DNA of 64,000 nt, taken from Citricoccus alkalitolerans (GTDB lineage Bacteria; Actinomycetota; Actinomycetes; Actinomycetales; Micrococcaceae). Positions within the stretch are counted from its first letter, which is position 1, and every line of letters starts with the position of its first letter. The position numbers and the translations under genes are program-made. The DNA lies in NCBI RefSeq assembly GCF_039528175.1, contig NZ_BAAALH010000001.1, positions 744,001 to 808,000 on the forward strand, in the 5' to 3' direction. Shown here in pieces: positions 42,497 through 50,867 of the stretch. The notes beneath the pieces are model-generated. The model had not been told where the DNA came from, ran no database searches, and saw nothing but the letters and a program-made list of their open reading frames with translations.

Positions 42497-43743
42497 GTCA
42501 TCAGCAGGACCAGAAGCCACAGGGCGCCAACCCGCGTCTCGGGAAACCCGAGATCAAGCGCGTCGCCCCCCGGACGGAATCGGCGCCGGGAGCCACTGGC
42601 GCAACCCAGACCGAGCAGCCGTTGCCGACACGGCGGTCCCTCCGCCAGCACCGCCGTGCCGACAGCGAGGCGGGCGCTCCGGCCGGCGATCCCTCCAAGG
42701 CGACCATCCTGGAGTTGCCGGCCACCTCCATCAGCCCCGCCGACGTCGGCCCCCTCACCGGACAGCTGCCCCGCGTCATCTACGCCACGGGCGAGTCCGG
42801 AAACGGCGCCTACGCCATCAAGTCCCCGGCCGAGGCGGTGTCCTCGACCGGTGGCGACACCGCACCCGCGGACCGGCCCGCGCTGAAGGCCCGCCGGGCC
42901 ACCGGTGCAGCGGACCGTGGGGCCAGGGGGCCGGGGAAGCAGACCACCGCGCCGGTGGCGGCCTCCTCAACTGAACGGCTGCCCGAGGGTGTGACTCTGG
43001 ACCGGGACGGTGTCCCCACGGGCCCGGGCGGGCAACCGCTCTCGCGGCGCCAACTGCGCGAATGGCGACGCCAGCAGGGTGCAGCCATGCCAGCCGCTGC
43101 CACCACGGATGGTCCGGTCTCCCCGGAGTCCGAGAACGCCGCTGAACGTGGCAATCCGGAACCCGTCCGGCCGACTACCCGCCGCGAGGCCACCCGGGCC
43201 CGCCGGGCCGAGGCGCCGGAAGGGGCACCCTCCGGTGCTGTGGCGGAGTCCGCTGAGATGACCGATGGCGGCACGGCCGTGGCCGTGGCCGCGGCTCCGA
43301 GCACCTCCGCGGGACAGCCGTTCACCCGGGAATCCCTCGCCGCGGAGGGAGTTGCGCTGGCAGCCCGGATCGAGGCCGCAGCAGGGGCGGATCCGTCCAC
43401 GGTCGACCCGGCTCTGCTCCGGGAACAGGAGTTGTTGGCCGAGAAGGCGCGTCAACTCAACACCGGCCTCATCAGCCAGGTCCCATCGGTGGATCCGGAG
43501 GCCGCTTCGCCCTCGGTGACGAGATCACCGTCCGTAGCGAAGCCAACGGCTGGCGCTGCCGCGGCGAAGCTGGGGGCAGTTTCTCCCACCGACCGGCACG
43601 AGCCCGTGGACGCGCAGTCCGCGCATGGACTCGATTCCATCCAGGCCTCCGAATGGTCCGCACGCGAGCGGACTCTGATCATCGTGGCCGCGATCGTGGT
43701 CCTGATCCTCGTGGTCGCGCTGATCTTCGCCATCGTCTTCTGA
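42493..43743 (+). CDS. Predicted tail-anchored membrane protein of unknown function
   Basis: 416 aa. About 390 residues are disordered and rich in Ala, Pro, Thr, Glu and Arg. The only hydrophobic segment is at the extreme C-terminus (LIIVAAIVVLILVVALIF), so the protein should be C-tail anchored with its bulk in the cytoplasm. Four short related motifs recur: TRRSLRQHRR, LSRRQLREWRRQQ, TRREATRARRAE and FTRESLAAEG. No enzyme domain is seen. It overlaps nadD by 4 nt and precedes rsfS; gene position is conserved in relatives as far as I recall, but the role is unknown. Confidence 0.75.
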   Translation: MSHQQDQKPQGANPRLGKPEIKRVAPRTESAPGATGATQTEQPLPTRRSLRQHRRADSEAGAPAGDPSKATILELPATSISPADVGPLTGQLPRVIYATGESGNGAYAIKSPAEAVSSTGGDTAPADRPALKARRATGAADRGARGPGKQTTAPVAASSTERLPEGVTLDRDGVPTGPGGQPLSRRQLREWRRQQGAAMPAAATTDGPVSPESENAAERGNPEPVRPTTRREATRARRAEAPEGAPSGAVAESAEMTDGGTAVAVAAAPSTSAGQPFTRESLAAEGVALAARIEAAAGADPSTVDPALLREQELLAEKARQLNTGLISQVPSVDPEAASPSVTRSPSVAKPTAGAAAAKLGAVSPTDRHEPVDAQSAHGLDSIQASEWSARERTLIIVAAIVVLILVVALIFAIVF

Positions 43744-43744
43744 C

Positions 43745-43830
43745 GGCCTGCCCCTCCACGGCTCCTTTCGTCCTTTCCACCGCCTCCTACCGCTCTCACT
43801 GTTCCTTTCCGCTTCCTTCCTGAGTTCACT
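43745..43830 (+). other. Polypyrimidine-rich spacer before rsfS
   Basis: The gap between the tail-anchored protein gene and rsfS is strongly C/T-biased on the plus strand, with repeated CCTTTCC-like units (TCCTTTCGTCCTTTCC, TTCCTTTCCGCTTCCTTCC). No hairpin or promoter is recognised in it. The cause is unknown; such tracts can be weakly structured leaders. Confidence 0.5.
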
Positions 43831-43866
43831 CATCCGACCAGTTCACTGACCCACACCGAGGTGCCT

Positions 43867-44313
43867 ATGACCATTCCCGAGACCACCCTGACCGCACTCA
43901 AACTGGCCGGACAGGCCGCCGCAGACAAGCAGGCCACGGACATCGTGGCCGTGGATGTGGCACAGCAGATGGGCCTCACAGACGCCTTCCTGATCGCCTC
44001 CGCAGGCTCTGAACGCCAGGTCGTCTCGGTGGTGGATGAGATCGAGGACGTGCTGACCCAGCAGCTCACGCTGGACGTCATCCGCCGCGAAGGCAAGGCC
44101 GGTGGCCGCTGGGTCCTGCTGGACTACGGCCACTTCGTGGTGCACGTCCAGCACGAGGAGGAGCGCGTGTTCTATGCGCTGGACCGCCTTTGGAAGGACG
44201 CCCCACTGGTGGACCTCGGCCTGGCCGATGGCGTGGCCGCGGACGAGGGCGGCTCCGCGGTGGACCCGGACGAGGGCCCGCGGGACTGGACCCCCAGCCG
44301 GGATCAGGACTGA
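43867..44313 (+). CDS. rsfS: Ribosome silencing factor RsfS
   Basis: 148 aa. Binds L14 on the 50S subunit and blocks subunit joining under nutrient limitation. Core sequence KQATDIVAVDVAQQMGLTDAFLIASAGSERQV and GGRWVLLDYGHFVVHVQHEEERVFY is characteristic. The C-terminal 30 residues are acidic. ATG 43867 is preferred; GTG 43861 two codons upstream is possible. Confidence 0.95.
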   Translation: MTIPETTLTALKLAGQAAADKQATDIVAVDVAQQMGLTDAFLIASAGSERQVVSVVDEIEDVLTQQLTLDVIRREGKAGGRWVLLDYGHFVVHVQHEEERVFYALDRLWKDAPLVDLGLADGVAADEGGSAVDPDEGPRDWTPSRDQD

Positions 44314-44328
44314 TCGCCGCCTGCAGAT

Positions 44329-44374
44329 CTGAGTGGAACTGACCGGTGCTGAACAGCTCTGAACTGCACTGAAC
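44329..44374 (+). repeat. 10-bp phased CTGAAC repeats in front of a phosphatase gene
   Basis: CTGAGT, CTGACC, CTGAAC, CTGAAC and CTGAAC begin at 44329, 44339, 44349, 44359 and 44369, exactly 10 bp apart. The array ends directly against the GGGGGAGAGGG ribosome site of the gene at 44387. One-turn spacing would place all copies on one face of the helix, as for a cooperative regulator; slippage duplication is the alternative. Confidence 0.6.
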
Positions 44375-44386
44375 GGGGGAGAGGGA

Positions 44387-45001
44387 ATGCGACTGGTCTT
44401 GTTGCGGCACGGCCGCACGGCGTGGAACGCCGAGGAGCGCTACCAGGGACACACCGATATCCCCCTGGACGACGTCGGCCGGTCTCAGGCCGCTCAGGCC
44501 GCACTCCGGTTGGCCGGCCACCATTTCGACCTGGCGGCGTCCTCACCCCTGGTCCGTGCCCGCGCCACCGCGGAATCCGTGGTGGACGGCCGTGGTCTGG
44601 ACCTGGTTCTGCACGAGGAGTTCATGGAGACCGGTGGCGGCACCTGGGAGGGTCTGAGCTTCACTGAGATCCGGACTCAGTGGCCGGACGACTGGACCAC
44701 GTGGCGCAGCTCCCATCTGGACCACGGCCCGCTGGGAGGGGAGACCCCACGACAGTCCGGCACCCGGGTGGTCACCGCCATCACCCGCATGGTGGGCGAG
44801 GCGGAGTCCACTCTCGGCACGCCGGAGGCCATGCTGGTCACGGCGCACGGCAACTGCCTCCGGGCCGCGGCCACGCTCCTGACCGGTATGGACGCGGCCG
44901 GGATGGGGCGGTTGGAGCGGCTGCGCAATGGTGCGGCGATCGTCCTGGAGGGCTCGCCGCAACGCCCCGGACGGTGGCGGATCGAGGCCTACAACGCGTG
45001 A
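44387..45001 (+). CDS. Histidine phosphatase family protein (phosphoglycerate mutase-like)
   Basis: 204 aa. The phospho-His motif LRHGRTAWNAEERYQG (Arg7, His8) is at the N-terminus, with the second His in LVTAHGNCLRAA and SSPLVRARATAE in between. Genes of this type right after rsfS often act as phosphatases of sugar phosphates or as phosphoglycerate phosphatases; the substrate is not readable here. Strong GGGGGAGAGGG ribosome site. Confidence 0.88.
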   Translation: MRLVLLRHGRTAWNAEERYQGHTDIPLDDVGRSQAAQAALRLAGHHFDLAASSPLVRARATAESVVDGRGLDLVLHEEFMETGGGTWEGLSFTEIRTQWPDDWTTWRSSHLDHGPLGGETPRQSGTRVVTAITRMVGEAESTLGTPEAMLVTAHGNCLRAAATLLTGMDAAGMGRLERLRNGAAIVLEGSPQRPGRWRIEAYNA

Positions 45002-45079
45002 AGAACGAGTGATCAACGGCTGAGGGCCGGCGCCCGGACGGTGGATCTTGTGCCCTCCACCACAGGGAGTCCGGTTGAT

Positions 45080-45109
45080 TTGCGGAGCGCACGATGTGCT
45101 GTGTATATT
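45080..45109 (+). promoter_or_regulatory. Candidate promoter of tRNA-Ala
   Basis: TTGCGG (45080-45085), an 18-bp spacer and TATATT (45104-45109), which is unusually AT-rich for this DNA. The spacer contains the short inverted repeat GCAC-gat-GTGC. The predicted start is about 47 bp before the tRNA. Confidence 0.5.
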
Positions 45110-45162
45110 TATGGAGTTGCTTCGGGCGGAACGGAAACGGGAAGGCCCAAAACAACGCATCT

Positions 45163-45238
45163 GGGGGTATGGCGCAGTTGGTAGCGCGTCTCCATGGCAT
45201 GGAGAAGGTCAGGGGTTCGAATCCCCTTACCTCCACCA
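45163..45238 (+). tRNA. tRNA-Ala(GGC)
   Basis: 76 nt including an encoded CCA. Acceptor GGGGGTA/TACCTCC (one G-T pair), D arm GCGC...GCGC, anticodon arm TCTCC-ATGGCAT-GGAGA with anticodon GGC, T arm AGGGG-TTCGAAT-CCCCT. Unlike the Gly and Pro tRNAs of this window, CCA is encoded. Confidence 0.96.
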
Positions 45239-45242
45239 GATG

Positions 45243-45275
45243 AAAAGCTCTTGTTCTTCGGAACAAGAGCTTTTT
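45243..45275 (+). terminator. Intrinsic terminator of tRNA-Ala
   Basis: AAAAGCTCTTGTTC pairs with GAACAAGAGCTTTT around a TTCG tetraloop and is followed by T's: a textbook Rho-independent terminator starting four bases after the tRNA CCA end. Confidence 0.93.
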
Positions 45276-45348
45276 CGTTACCTCGGCGCGGCGGAGCACC
45301 ACCGTGAGGGGTAGCATGGGGAGTTGATCTCCCTGTAGCGGTCCGCGT

Positions 45349-45376
45349 CCATGCCGGTTCCGTACAGTCGGCATGG
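45349..45376 (+). promoter_or_regulatory. Inverted repeat in the RNase J leader
   Basis: CCATGCCG (45349-45356) and CGGCATGG (45369-45376) form a perfect 8-bp stem with a 12-nt loop, 40 bp before the rnj start codon. A TAGCAT hexamer at 45312-45317 could be the -10 box, which would put the repeat in the 5' UTR. A role in control of rnj is possible but unproven. Confidence 0.4.
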
Positions 45377-45416
45377 TCCCCCTGTCTTGAAACAACCCCG
45401 ATGAAAGCGTGATCCT

Positions 45417-47102
45417 TTGGCCCGTTCGCCTCGCAAGTCCAAGTCCCCGTCCGGCGTTCCTTCCGGGGGGTTGCGGGTCACGCCACTGGGAGGCCTCGGC
45501 GAGGTCGGACGCAACATGACCGTCTTCGAGTACAACGGCAAGCTGTTGATCGTCGACTGCGGTGTGCTCTTCCCGGAGGAGCACCAGCCCGGGATCGACG
45601 TCATCCTGCCGGACTTCACGTCCCTGCAGGGCCGCTGGGATGACATCGTCGGCATCGTGCTGACCCACGGGCACGAGGACCACATCGGCGGCGTGCCCTA
45701 CCTGCTCAAGGAACGTCCGAACATCCCCCTGATCGGCTCGCAGCTGACGTTGGCCTTCATCACCTCCAAGCTCACCGAGCACAAGATCACGCCGGTGACG
45801 GTCCACGTGGAGGCCGAGGACCTCTACCAGGCCGGTCCCTTCGAACTCGAGTTCGTGGCCGTCAACCATTCCATTCCGGATTCGCTGGCCGTGGCCATCC
45901 GCACTCCTGCCGGCCTGGTCCTGCACACCGGTGACTTCAAGATGGACCAGTTCCCGCTGGACGGGCGCATCACCGACCTGCGGCACTTCGCCCGGCTGGG
46001 CGAGGAGGGGGTGGACCTCTTCCTCACCGACTCCACCAACGCCGAGGTGCCCGGCTTCACGATCTCCGAGCGAGATCTGACCCCGGCGATCGACCAGGTC
46101 TTCGCCACCGCGCCGAAACGGATCATCGTCTCCAGCTTCGCCAGCCATGTGCACCGGATCCAGCAGGTCCTGGACTCCGCGCACGCTCACGGCCGCAAGG
46201 TCGCCTTCGTGGGCCGGTCCATGGTCAAGAACATGGGCATCGCCCGGGAACTCGACTACCTCAAGATCCCGCGCGGGCTCGTGGTGGACTTCAAGAAGCT
46301 GCAGTCCATGCCGGACAACAAGGTGACGTTGGTGAGCACCGGTTCCCAGGGCGAGCCGATGGCCGCCCTGTCCCGGATGGCCAACGGCACCCACCAGATC
46401 AAGCTCGGCACGGACGACACCGTGCTGATGGCCAGCTCCCTGATCCCCGGCAACGAGAACGCCATCTACGGCATCATCAACAAGTTCACCGACCTTGGCG
46501 TGAAGGTGGTGCACAAGGGCAATGCCAAGGTGCACGTCTCCGGACACGCCTCCGCTGGCGAGCTGGTCTACTGCTACAACATCGTGCAGCCCACGCACGT
46601 CATGCCCGTGCACGGTGAGTCCAAGCACCTGCACGCCAACGCCGAACTGGCTGTGAAGACCGGTATCGCTCCGGAACGCGTGCTGGTTGTCAAGGACGGC
46701 ACTACCGTGGACCTGGTCAACGGCAAGGCAGCTGTCTCCGGTCAGGTTGAGGCCGGCCTGGTCTACGTGGACGGCCACACCGTCGGCAAGGTCACCGAGG
46801 AGACCCTGAAGGAGCGCACGTCGCTGCAGGAAGGCGGCTCTGTGACGGTCGTGGCCCTCGTGGACGCGGACACCAACCAGCTCGCCGAGCCCCTGGAGTT
46901 CGTCACCAAGGGTTTCATCCAGGACAAGGTGATCTTCGACGGTGCGGCCAAGAAGGTCTCGATCGCACTGTCGAAGCCGTCCGTGTCCGAGATCGACGAC
47001 CTCGACAAGCTCGAGCAGCTGATCGGCGACACTGTGGCCCGTCACCTCGATCGTGCCTACCGCCGGGCGCCCGTCCTGACGGTCGTCGTCATCGACGCCT
47101 GA
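45417..47102 (+). CDS. rnj: Ribonuclease J
   Basis: 561 aa metallo-beta-lactamase/beta-CASP nuclease with 5'-3' exo- and endonuclease activity in mRNA decay and rRNA processing. LGGLGEVGRNMTVFEYN, zinc motif HGHEDHIGG, VNHSIPDS and STGSQGEPMAAL are conserved, as is the beta-CASP C-terminal HVSGHAS loop. The start is a TTG at 45417 (MARSPRKSKSPS), with a weak GAAAG upstream; no ATG or GTG in frame gives a complete domain. Together with rne, both main RNA-decay nucleases are in this window. Confidence 0.95.
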   Translation: MARSPRKSKSPSGVPSGGLRVTPLGGLGEVGRNMTVFEYNGKLLIVDCGVLFPEEHQPGIDVILPDFTSLQGRWDDIVGIVLTHGHEDHIGGVPYLLKERPNIPLIGSQLTLAFITSKLTEHKITPVTVHVEAEDLYQAGPFELEFVAVNHSIPDSLAVAIRTPAGLVLHTGDFKMDQFPLDGRITDLRHFARLGEEGVDLFLTDSTNAEVPGFTISERDLTPAIDQVFATAPKRIIVSSFASHVHRIQQVLDSAHAHGRKVAFVGRSMVKNMGIARELDYLKIPRGLVVDFKKLQSMPDNKVTLVSTGSQGEPMAALSRMANGTHQIKLGTDDTVLMASSLIPGNENAIYGIINKFTDLGVKVVHKGNAKVHVSGHASAGELVYCYNIVQPTHVMPVHGESKHLHANAELAVKTGIAPERVLVVKDGTTVDLVNGKAAVSGQVEAGLVYVDGHTVGKVTEETLKERTSLQEGGSVTVVALVDADTNQLAEPLEFVTKGFIQDKVIFDGAAKKVSIALSKPSVSEIDDLDKLEQLIGDTVARHLDRAYRRAPVLTVVVIDA

Positions 47103-47124
47103 CCCGGGCTATTACGGTTGGGGC

Positions 47125-48957
47125 ATGGAATCGCCCATCCAGGAGTACCTCGAGTCTCTGCTCGCTGACGTCCAGCGCCTGCGCGGGGGAGAGCCCTACC
47201 GGGTGCACCCCACGGGGCGTGAGCCTAACCCTGAGGACTTCGGCATCTGCCTGGCCACCGTGGACGGCCGGGTCTACTCGGTCGGGATCGCCGACCAGGA
47301 GTTCTCGATCCAGTCGATCTCCAAGCCGTTCAGCTACGGGCTCGCCCTGGCGGACTTTGGCTTCGAAGCCGTGGACGAGAAGGTGGACGTGGAACCTTCC
47401 GGGGACCCGTTCAACCAGATCTCCCTGGCCCCGGTGACGGGCCGGCCGCCGAACGCCATGGTGAACGCCGGGGCTCTGGCGGTGGCCTCGATGATCCGTG
47501 GCGGTGGCGGCAAGTCCGCCGTGCGCCGGATTGTGGACACCTACTCGAGGTTCGCCGGGCGGGACCTGTCCAGCAGCCGTGCGGTCTTCGATGTGGAGAT
47601 CCGACACAGTGACCGCAACCATGCCCTGGCCTACCTGCTCAGCTCCGTCGAGGTCATCGAGAACGATCCCAGCCGCGCCCTGGAGAACTACCTGCGCCAG
47701 TGCTCCGTCCAGGTGACCTGCCGTGACCTGGCCATGATGGCGGCCACCCTGGCCAATGGTGGCACGCAACCGGTCACTGGGGAGCAGGTCTTCGAGATCG
47801 ACGTGGTGGAACGGGTCCTGTCCGTCATGATGACCTCGGGCATGTATGACGACGCCGGCGCATGGGTCAGCAGCGTCGGCATGCCCGCGAAGTCCGGGGT
47901 GGGCGGCGGAACGCTGGCCGTACTGCCAGGACAGGCCGGCCTGGCTGTCTTCTCGCCTCCGCTGGACGGGCACGGCAACAGCGTCCGGGGGCTGGAGACC
48001 TGCCGGCGGGTGTCGAAGGACATGGAGATGCACTTCGTGCGCGCCGCCCGCAGCGGGCGGTCCGCGGTCAAGGACACCATGGAGATCTCCCGGTTCCCCT
48101 CTCGCGTGCGGCGCACCGAGGAGGAGGCCGCGGTGCTGGAGCGCTACGGGGACCGGGCCCGCATCATCGAGGTGAGCGGCGACCTCTTCTTCGCCGGCAC
48201 TGAATCGCTGGTCCGCGCGGTCAGTGAACTGGAGGACGGCGTCGTCTTCGTGGTCTTGGACCTGCGGCAGGTGTACGACGCCGGCCGGCTCGCCCGCCAG
48301 ATGATCACCGGGCTCCAACGGCAGCTGGCCGCGGCGGGACGTGAACTGGTCCTCGTCACCGGTGAGGCGGCCCCCGCCCTGATCTTCCATCCCGACGCCG
48401 GCCCCGAGGGACACGCCGTCCCGGTGCCGGTCTTCGAGGGCCTCGGTGAGGCGGTCGAACACTGCGAGGACGCCCTGCTGGAACGCTACGGCGCGCCGAT
48501 CTCGGCCACGGAACGGGTCCCGGTGACCGAATCACCTGCCCTGGACCTCCTGGAAGCGGCCGACCGTGAACGGCTGGCCGCACTGATGGAACACCGGTTC
48601 CACGAGGACGGCGACGTCATCCGCCGGGTCGGGCAGCGCTTCGGCGGCGTGCATTTCATCGTCTCCGGACAGATCAACACCATCGCCACCAACCCCCTGG
48701 GTGAGCGGGTGCGGTTGAACACGCTGGGGTCCGGGATGACGTTTGGTGAGCTGGCCCTCGGAACCGCGGACCGGCAGGAGACCACCGAGAAGGCCGTCGG
48801 CGAGGTCGAGCTCATGGTCCTCACCCCGGAGGCGATCGAGGTGCTGGAACAGGACGATCCGGCGCTGGCGCTGCAACTGTGGCGAGCCCTGACGCGGGAC
48901 GCCTACACGCTCGTGGACCGCTACCTGCGTGAGGCCGCAGTCCGCCTGACGTACTGA
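47125..48957 (+). CDS. glsA: Glutaminase fused to STAS and cyclic-nucleotide-binding-like domains
   Basis: 610 aa, twice the size of plain GlsA. Residues 1-310 are a serine-dependent glutaminase (catalytic Ser64-x-x-Lys67 in SIQSISKPFSYG; NAMVNAGALAV; GVGGGTLAVLPGQAGLAVFS) hydrolysing glutamine to glutamate and ammonia. Residues about 345-450 form a STAS domain (RIIEVSGDLFFAGTESLV, VVLDLRQV). Residues about 487-600 are a cNMP-binding-like domain (FHEDGDVIRRVGQRFGG, GSGMTFGELALG). The added domains suggest allosteric control or protein-protein docking. The phosphate-cassette Arg of true cAMP binders is not evident. Start ATG 47125 with a weak ribosome site; TATTAC at 47111 could be a -10 box. 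Confidence 0.93.
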   Translation: MESPIQEYLESLLADVQRLRGGEPYRVHPTGREPNPEDFGICLATVDGRVYSVGIADQEFSIQSISKPFSYGLALADFGFEAVDEKVDVEPSGDPFNQISLAPVTGRPPNAMVNAGALAVASMIRGGGGKSAVRRIVDTYSRFAGRDLSSSRAVFDVEIRHSDRNHALAYLLSSVEVIENDPSRALENYLRQCSVQVTCRDLAMMAATLANGGTQPVTGEQVFEIDVVERVLSVMMTSGMYDDAGAWVSSVGMPAKSGVGGGTLAVLPGQAGLAVFSPPLDGHGNSVRGLETCRRVSKDMEMHFVRAARSGRSAVKDTMEISRFPSRVRRTEEEAAVLERYGDRARIIEVSGDLFFAGTESLVRAVSELEDGVVFVVLDLRQVYDAGRLARQMITGLQRQLAAAGRELVLVTGEAAPALIFHPDAGPEGHAVPVPVFEGLGEAVEHCEDALLERYGAPISATERVPVTESPALDLLEAADRERLAALMEHRFHEDGDVIRRVGQRFGGVHFIVSGQINTIATNPLGERVRLNTLGSGMTFGELALGTADRQETTEKAVGEVELMVLTPEAIEVLEQDDPALALQLWRALTRDAYTLVDRYLREAAVRLTY

Positions 48958-48982
48958 GACGTACCGTGGAAAGTCGCTGAAC

Positions 48983-48988
48983 TATAGT
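48983..48988 (+). promoter_or_regulatory. -10 element (TATAGT) of the osmoprotectant ABC operon
   Basis: TATAGT is close to consensus and lies 35 bp before the first permease gene. It is flanked by two CGTGGAAAG copies (48965-48973 and 49006-49014) that could be regulator sites. No good -35 box is seen, which fits an activator-dependent promoter. Confidence 0.45.
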
Positions 48989-49023
48989 CGTCATCAGGCA
49001 TTATTCGTGGAAAGGGGGCAGCC

Positions 49024-49668
49024 GTGGAATTCCTCGAGTTCCTGTGGAACCGGGCAGACGACCTGGTCGAGATGGGTCTGGCACACGCCGCGATCGTCGG
49101 TGCGGCGGTCCTCATCGCCACCGTCATCGGCGTGGCCCTGGGCATCGCCACCTATCGGACGGAGCGTCCGCGGGAGTTCGTGCTCGCGATCACCGGGACA
49201 TTCCTGACCATCCCGTCCTTCGCCTTGTTCATCCTGCTGCTGGGGCCGCTCGGCCTCGGCTGGCCGCCGGTGCTGTTCGCCTTGGTGCTGTACGGACTGC
49301 TGCCGGTGGTGCGCAACACGATCACCGGGTTGCGGGAAGTGGACCCGGCCGTCATCGAATCGGCCCAGGGCATGGGACTGAACCGGCGGCAGCGCCTGCT
49401 GCGGATCGAATTGCCGCTGGCCTGGCCCGTGGTCATCACCGGTGTCCGGGTCACCACCCTCGTGCTGCTGGGCATCGCTGCCATAGGCGCGGTGGTCAAC
49501 GGACCTGGCTACGGCGAGATGATCTTCACCGGGCTGGCCCGGGTGGGAACACCCGTGGCCGTGAACATGGTGTTGGCCGGCACTCTCGGTGTGATCGTGC
49601 TGGCCGTCCTGTTCGACCTCATCTTCTACACCGTCCAGCGACTCACTACTTCGCGAGGTATCCGATGA
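49024..49668 (+). CDS. Osmoprotectant (glycine betaine/choline/carnitine) ABC transporter permease, first subunit
   Basis: 214 aa, about five to six transmembrane helices. BPD_transp_1 permease of the ProW/OpuCB type: EFLWNRADDLVEMGLAHA at the N-terminus and the EAA loop ESAQGMGLNRRQRLLRIELPLAWPVV. GTG start behind a GGGGG ribosome site. Its stop overlaps the ATPase start (ATGA). With the following three genes it makes a complete importer. Confidence 0.92.
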   Translation: MEFLEFLWNRADDLVEMGLAHAAIVGAAVLIATVIGVALGIATYRTERPREFVLAITGTFLTIPSFALFILLLGPLGLGWPPVLFALVLYGLLPVVRNTITGLREVDPAVIESAQGMGLNRRQRLLRIELPLAWPVVITGVRVTTLVLLGIAAIGAVVNGPGYGEMIFTGLARVGTPVAVNMVLAGTLGVIVLAVLFDLIFYTVQRLTTSRGIR

Positions 49669-50867
49669 CCCAGACACCACAGGCCGCACCGGAACCCGAG
49701 GTCATGATCCGCCTCGAGAACCTGACCAAGCGATTCGCCGGGACGCAGCGCAATGCCGTGGACGGACTCACCCTGGACATCCACACCGGTGAGATCGTGG
49801 TCCTCGTGGGCCCCTCGGGCTGCGGCAAGACCACCACCATGAAGATGATCAACCGGATCATCGAACCGACCTCCGGACGGATCATCCTCGGCGGCGAGGA
49901 TGTCACCACCACGAACGCGGACCAGTTGCGGCGCAGGATCGGCTACGTCATCCAGCAGACCGGCCTGTTCCCGCACCTCACCATCGGTGAGAACGTGGCC
50001 ACCGTGCCGAAGCTGCTGGGGTGGGACGCCGCCCGCACCCGGTCACGGGTGGACGAGCTGTTGAGCATGGTCAACATGGACCCGGACGAGTACCGCGGCC
50101 GCTACCCGAAACAGCTCTCCGGCGGGCAGCAGCAACGCATCGGGGTCGCTCGTGCGCTCGGTGGCGACCCTCAGGTGATGCTGATGGACGAGCCCTTCGG
50201 AGCGATCGACCCCATCACCCGTGAACGCCTCCAGAACGAATTCCTCCGTCTGCAGTCGGAGGTCCGCAAGACGATCGTGTTCGTCACCCATGACATCGAT
50301 GAGGCCATCAAGATGGGGGACCGGATCGCGATCCTGCAGGAGGGGTCCTCGATCGCGCAGTACGACACCCCGGAGAAGATCCTCACTGCACCGGCCAACG
50401 ACTTCGTGCGTGACTTCATCGGTGGGGGCGCCTCCCTGAAACGGCTGAGCCTCTCCCGCGTCCGGGACATCGAGCTCGCTCCCTGGCCCACGGTGTCCGC
50501 GGCGGACTCCATGGAGCAGGCACATCGGGTGCTGCGCGAATCGGACCACAGTGCCGTCCTCGTGCTGGACCCGGAGGGACGCCCGGCCCGCTGGGTCGGC
50601 GCCGACGATCTCCGCCGGATCCAGGGACAGCCCCTGGACCGGATCGGCACGGTGCCCCAGGCGGTGGTGGAGTCGCGGGCCACCCTGAGTGACGCCCTGA
50701 ACGAGCTCATCGCCGCCCGCTACGCCGTCACCGTTGTGGTAGACCAGCACGGTCGCTACCAGGGGGTCGTGGACATCGAGCAGATCAACGAGGCCATCCG
50801 GTCCATGCGTCACTCCGCTGTCGCCGAGGCGCGCACCGAGTTCGCGGACGGGAGGTCCACCCCATGA
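49665..50867 (+). CDS. Osmoprotectant ABC transporter ATP-binding protein with CBS domains
   Basis: 400 aa. Walker A GPSGCGKTT at about 49-57, Q-loop GYVIQQTGLFPH, signature LSGGQQQR near 150, Walker B VMLMDEPFG near 171, His-switch THDIDEA. The C-terminal 130 residues form a CBS pair (ADSMEQAHRVLRESDHSAV, DALNELIAARYAVTVV), which in OpuA/OpuC sense ionic strength or nucleotides. Start ATG 49665, GAGGT upstream; overlaps both neighbours by 4 nt. Confidence 0.95.
   Translation: MTQTPQAAPEPEVMIRLENLTKRFAGTQRNAVDGLTLDIHTGEIVVLVGPSGCGKTTTMKMINRIIEPTSGRIILGGEDVTTTNADQLRRRIGYVIQQTGLFPHLTIGENVATVPKLLGWDAARTRSRVDELLSMVNMDPDEYRGRYPKQLSGGQQQRIGVARALGGDPQVMLMDEPFGAIDPITRERLQNEFLRLQSEVRKTIVFVTHDIDEAIKMGDRIAILQEGSSIAQYDTPEKILTAPANDFVRDFIGGGASLKRLSLSRVRDIELAPWPTVSAADSMEQAHRVLRESDHSAVLVLDPEGRPARWVGADDLRRIQGQPLDRIGTVPQAVVESRATLSDALNELIAARYAVTVVVDQHGRYQGVVDIEQINEAIRSMRHSAVAEARTEFADGRSTP

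Noticed and set aside
44838..47045. 735-residue minus-strand open frame across tRNA-Ala and rnj
   Set aside because: It runs through a tRNA gene and its terminator and is antisense to RNase J; the translation is compositionally biased and matches nothing.
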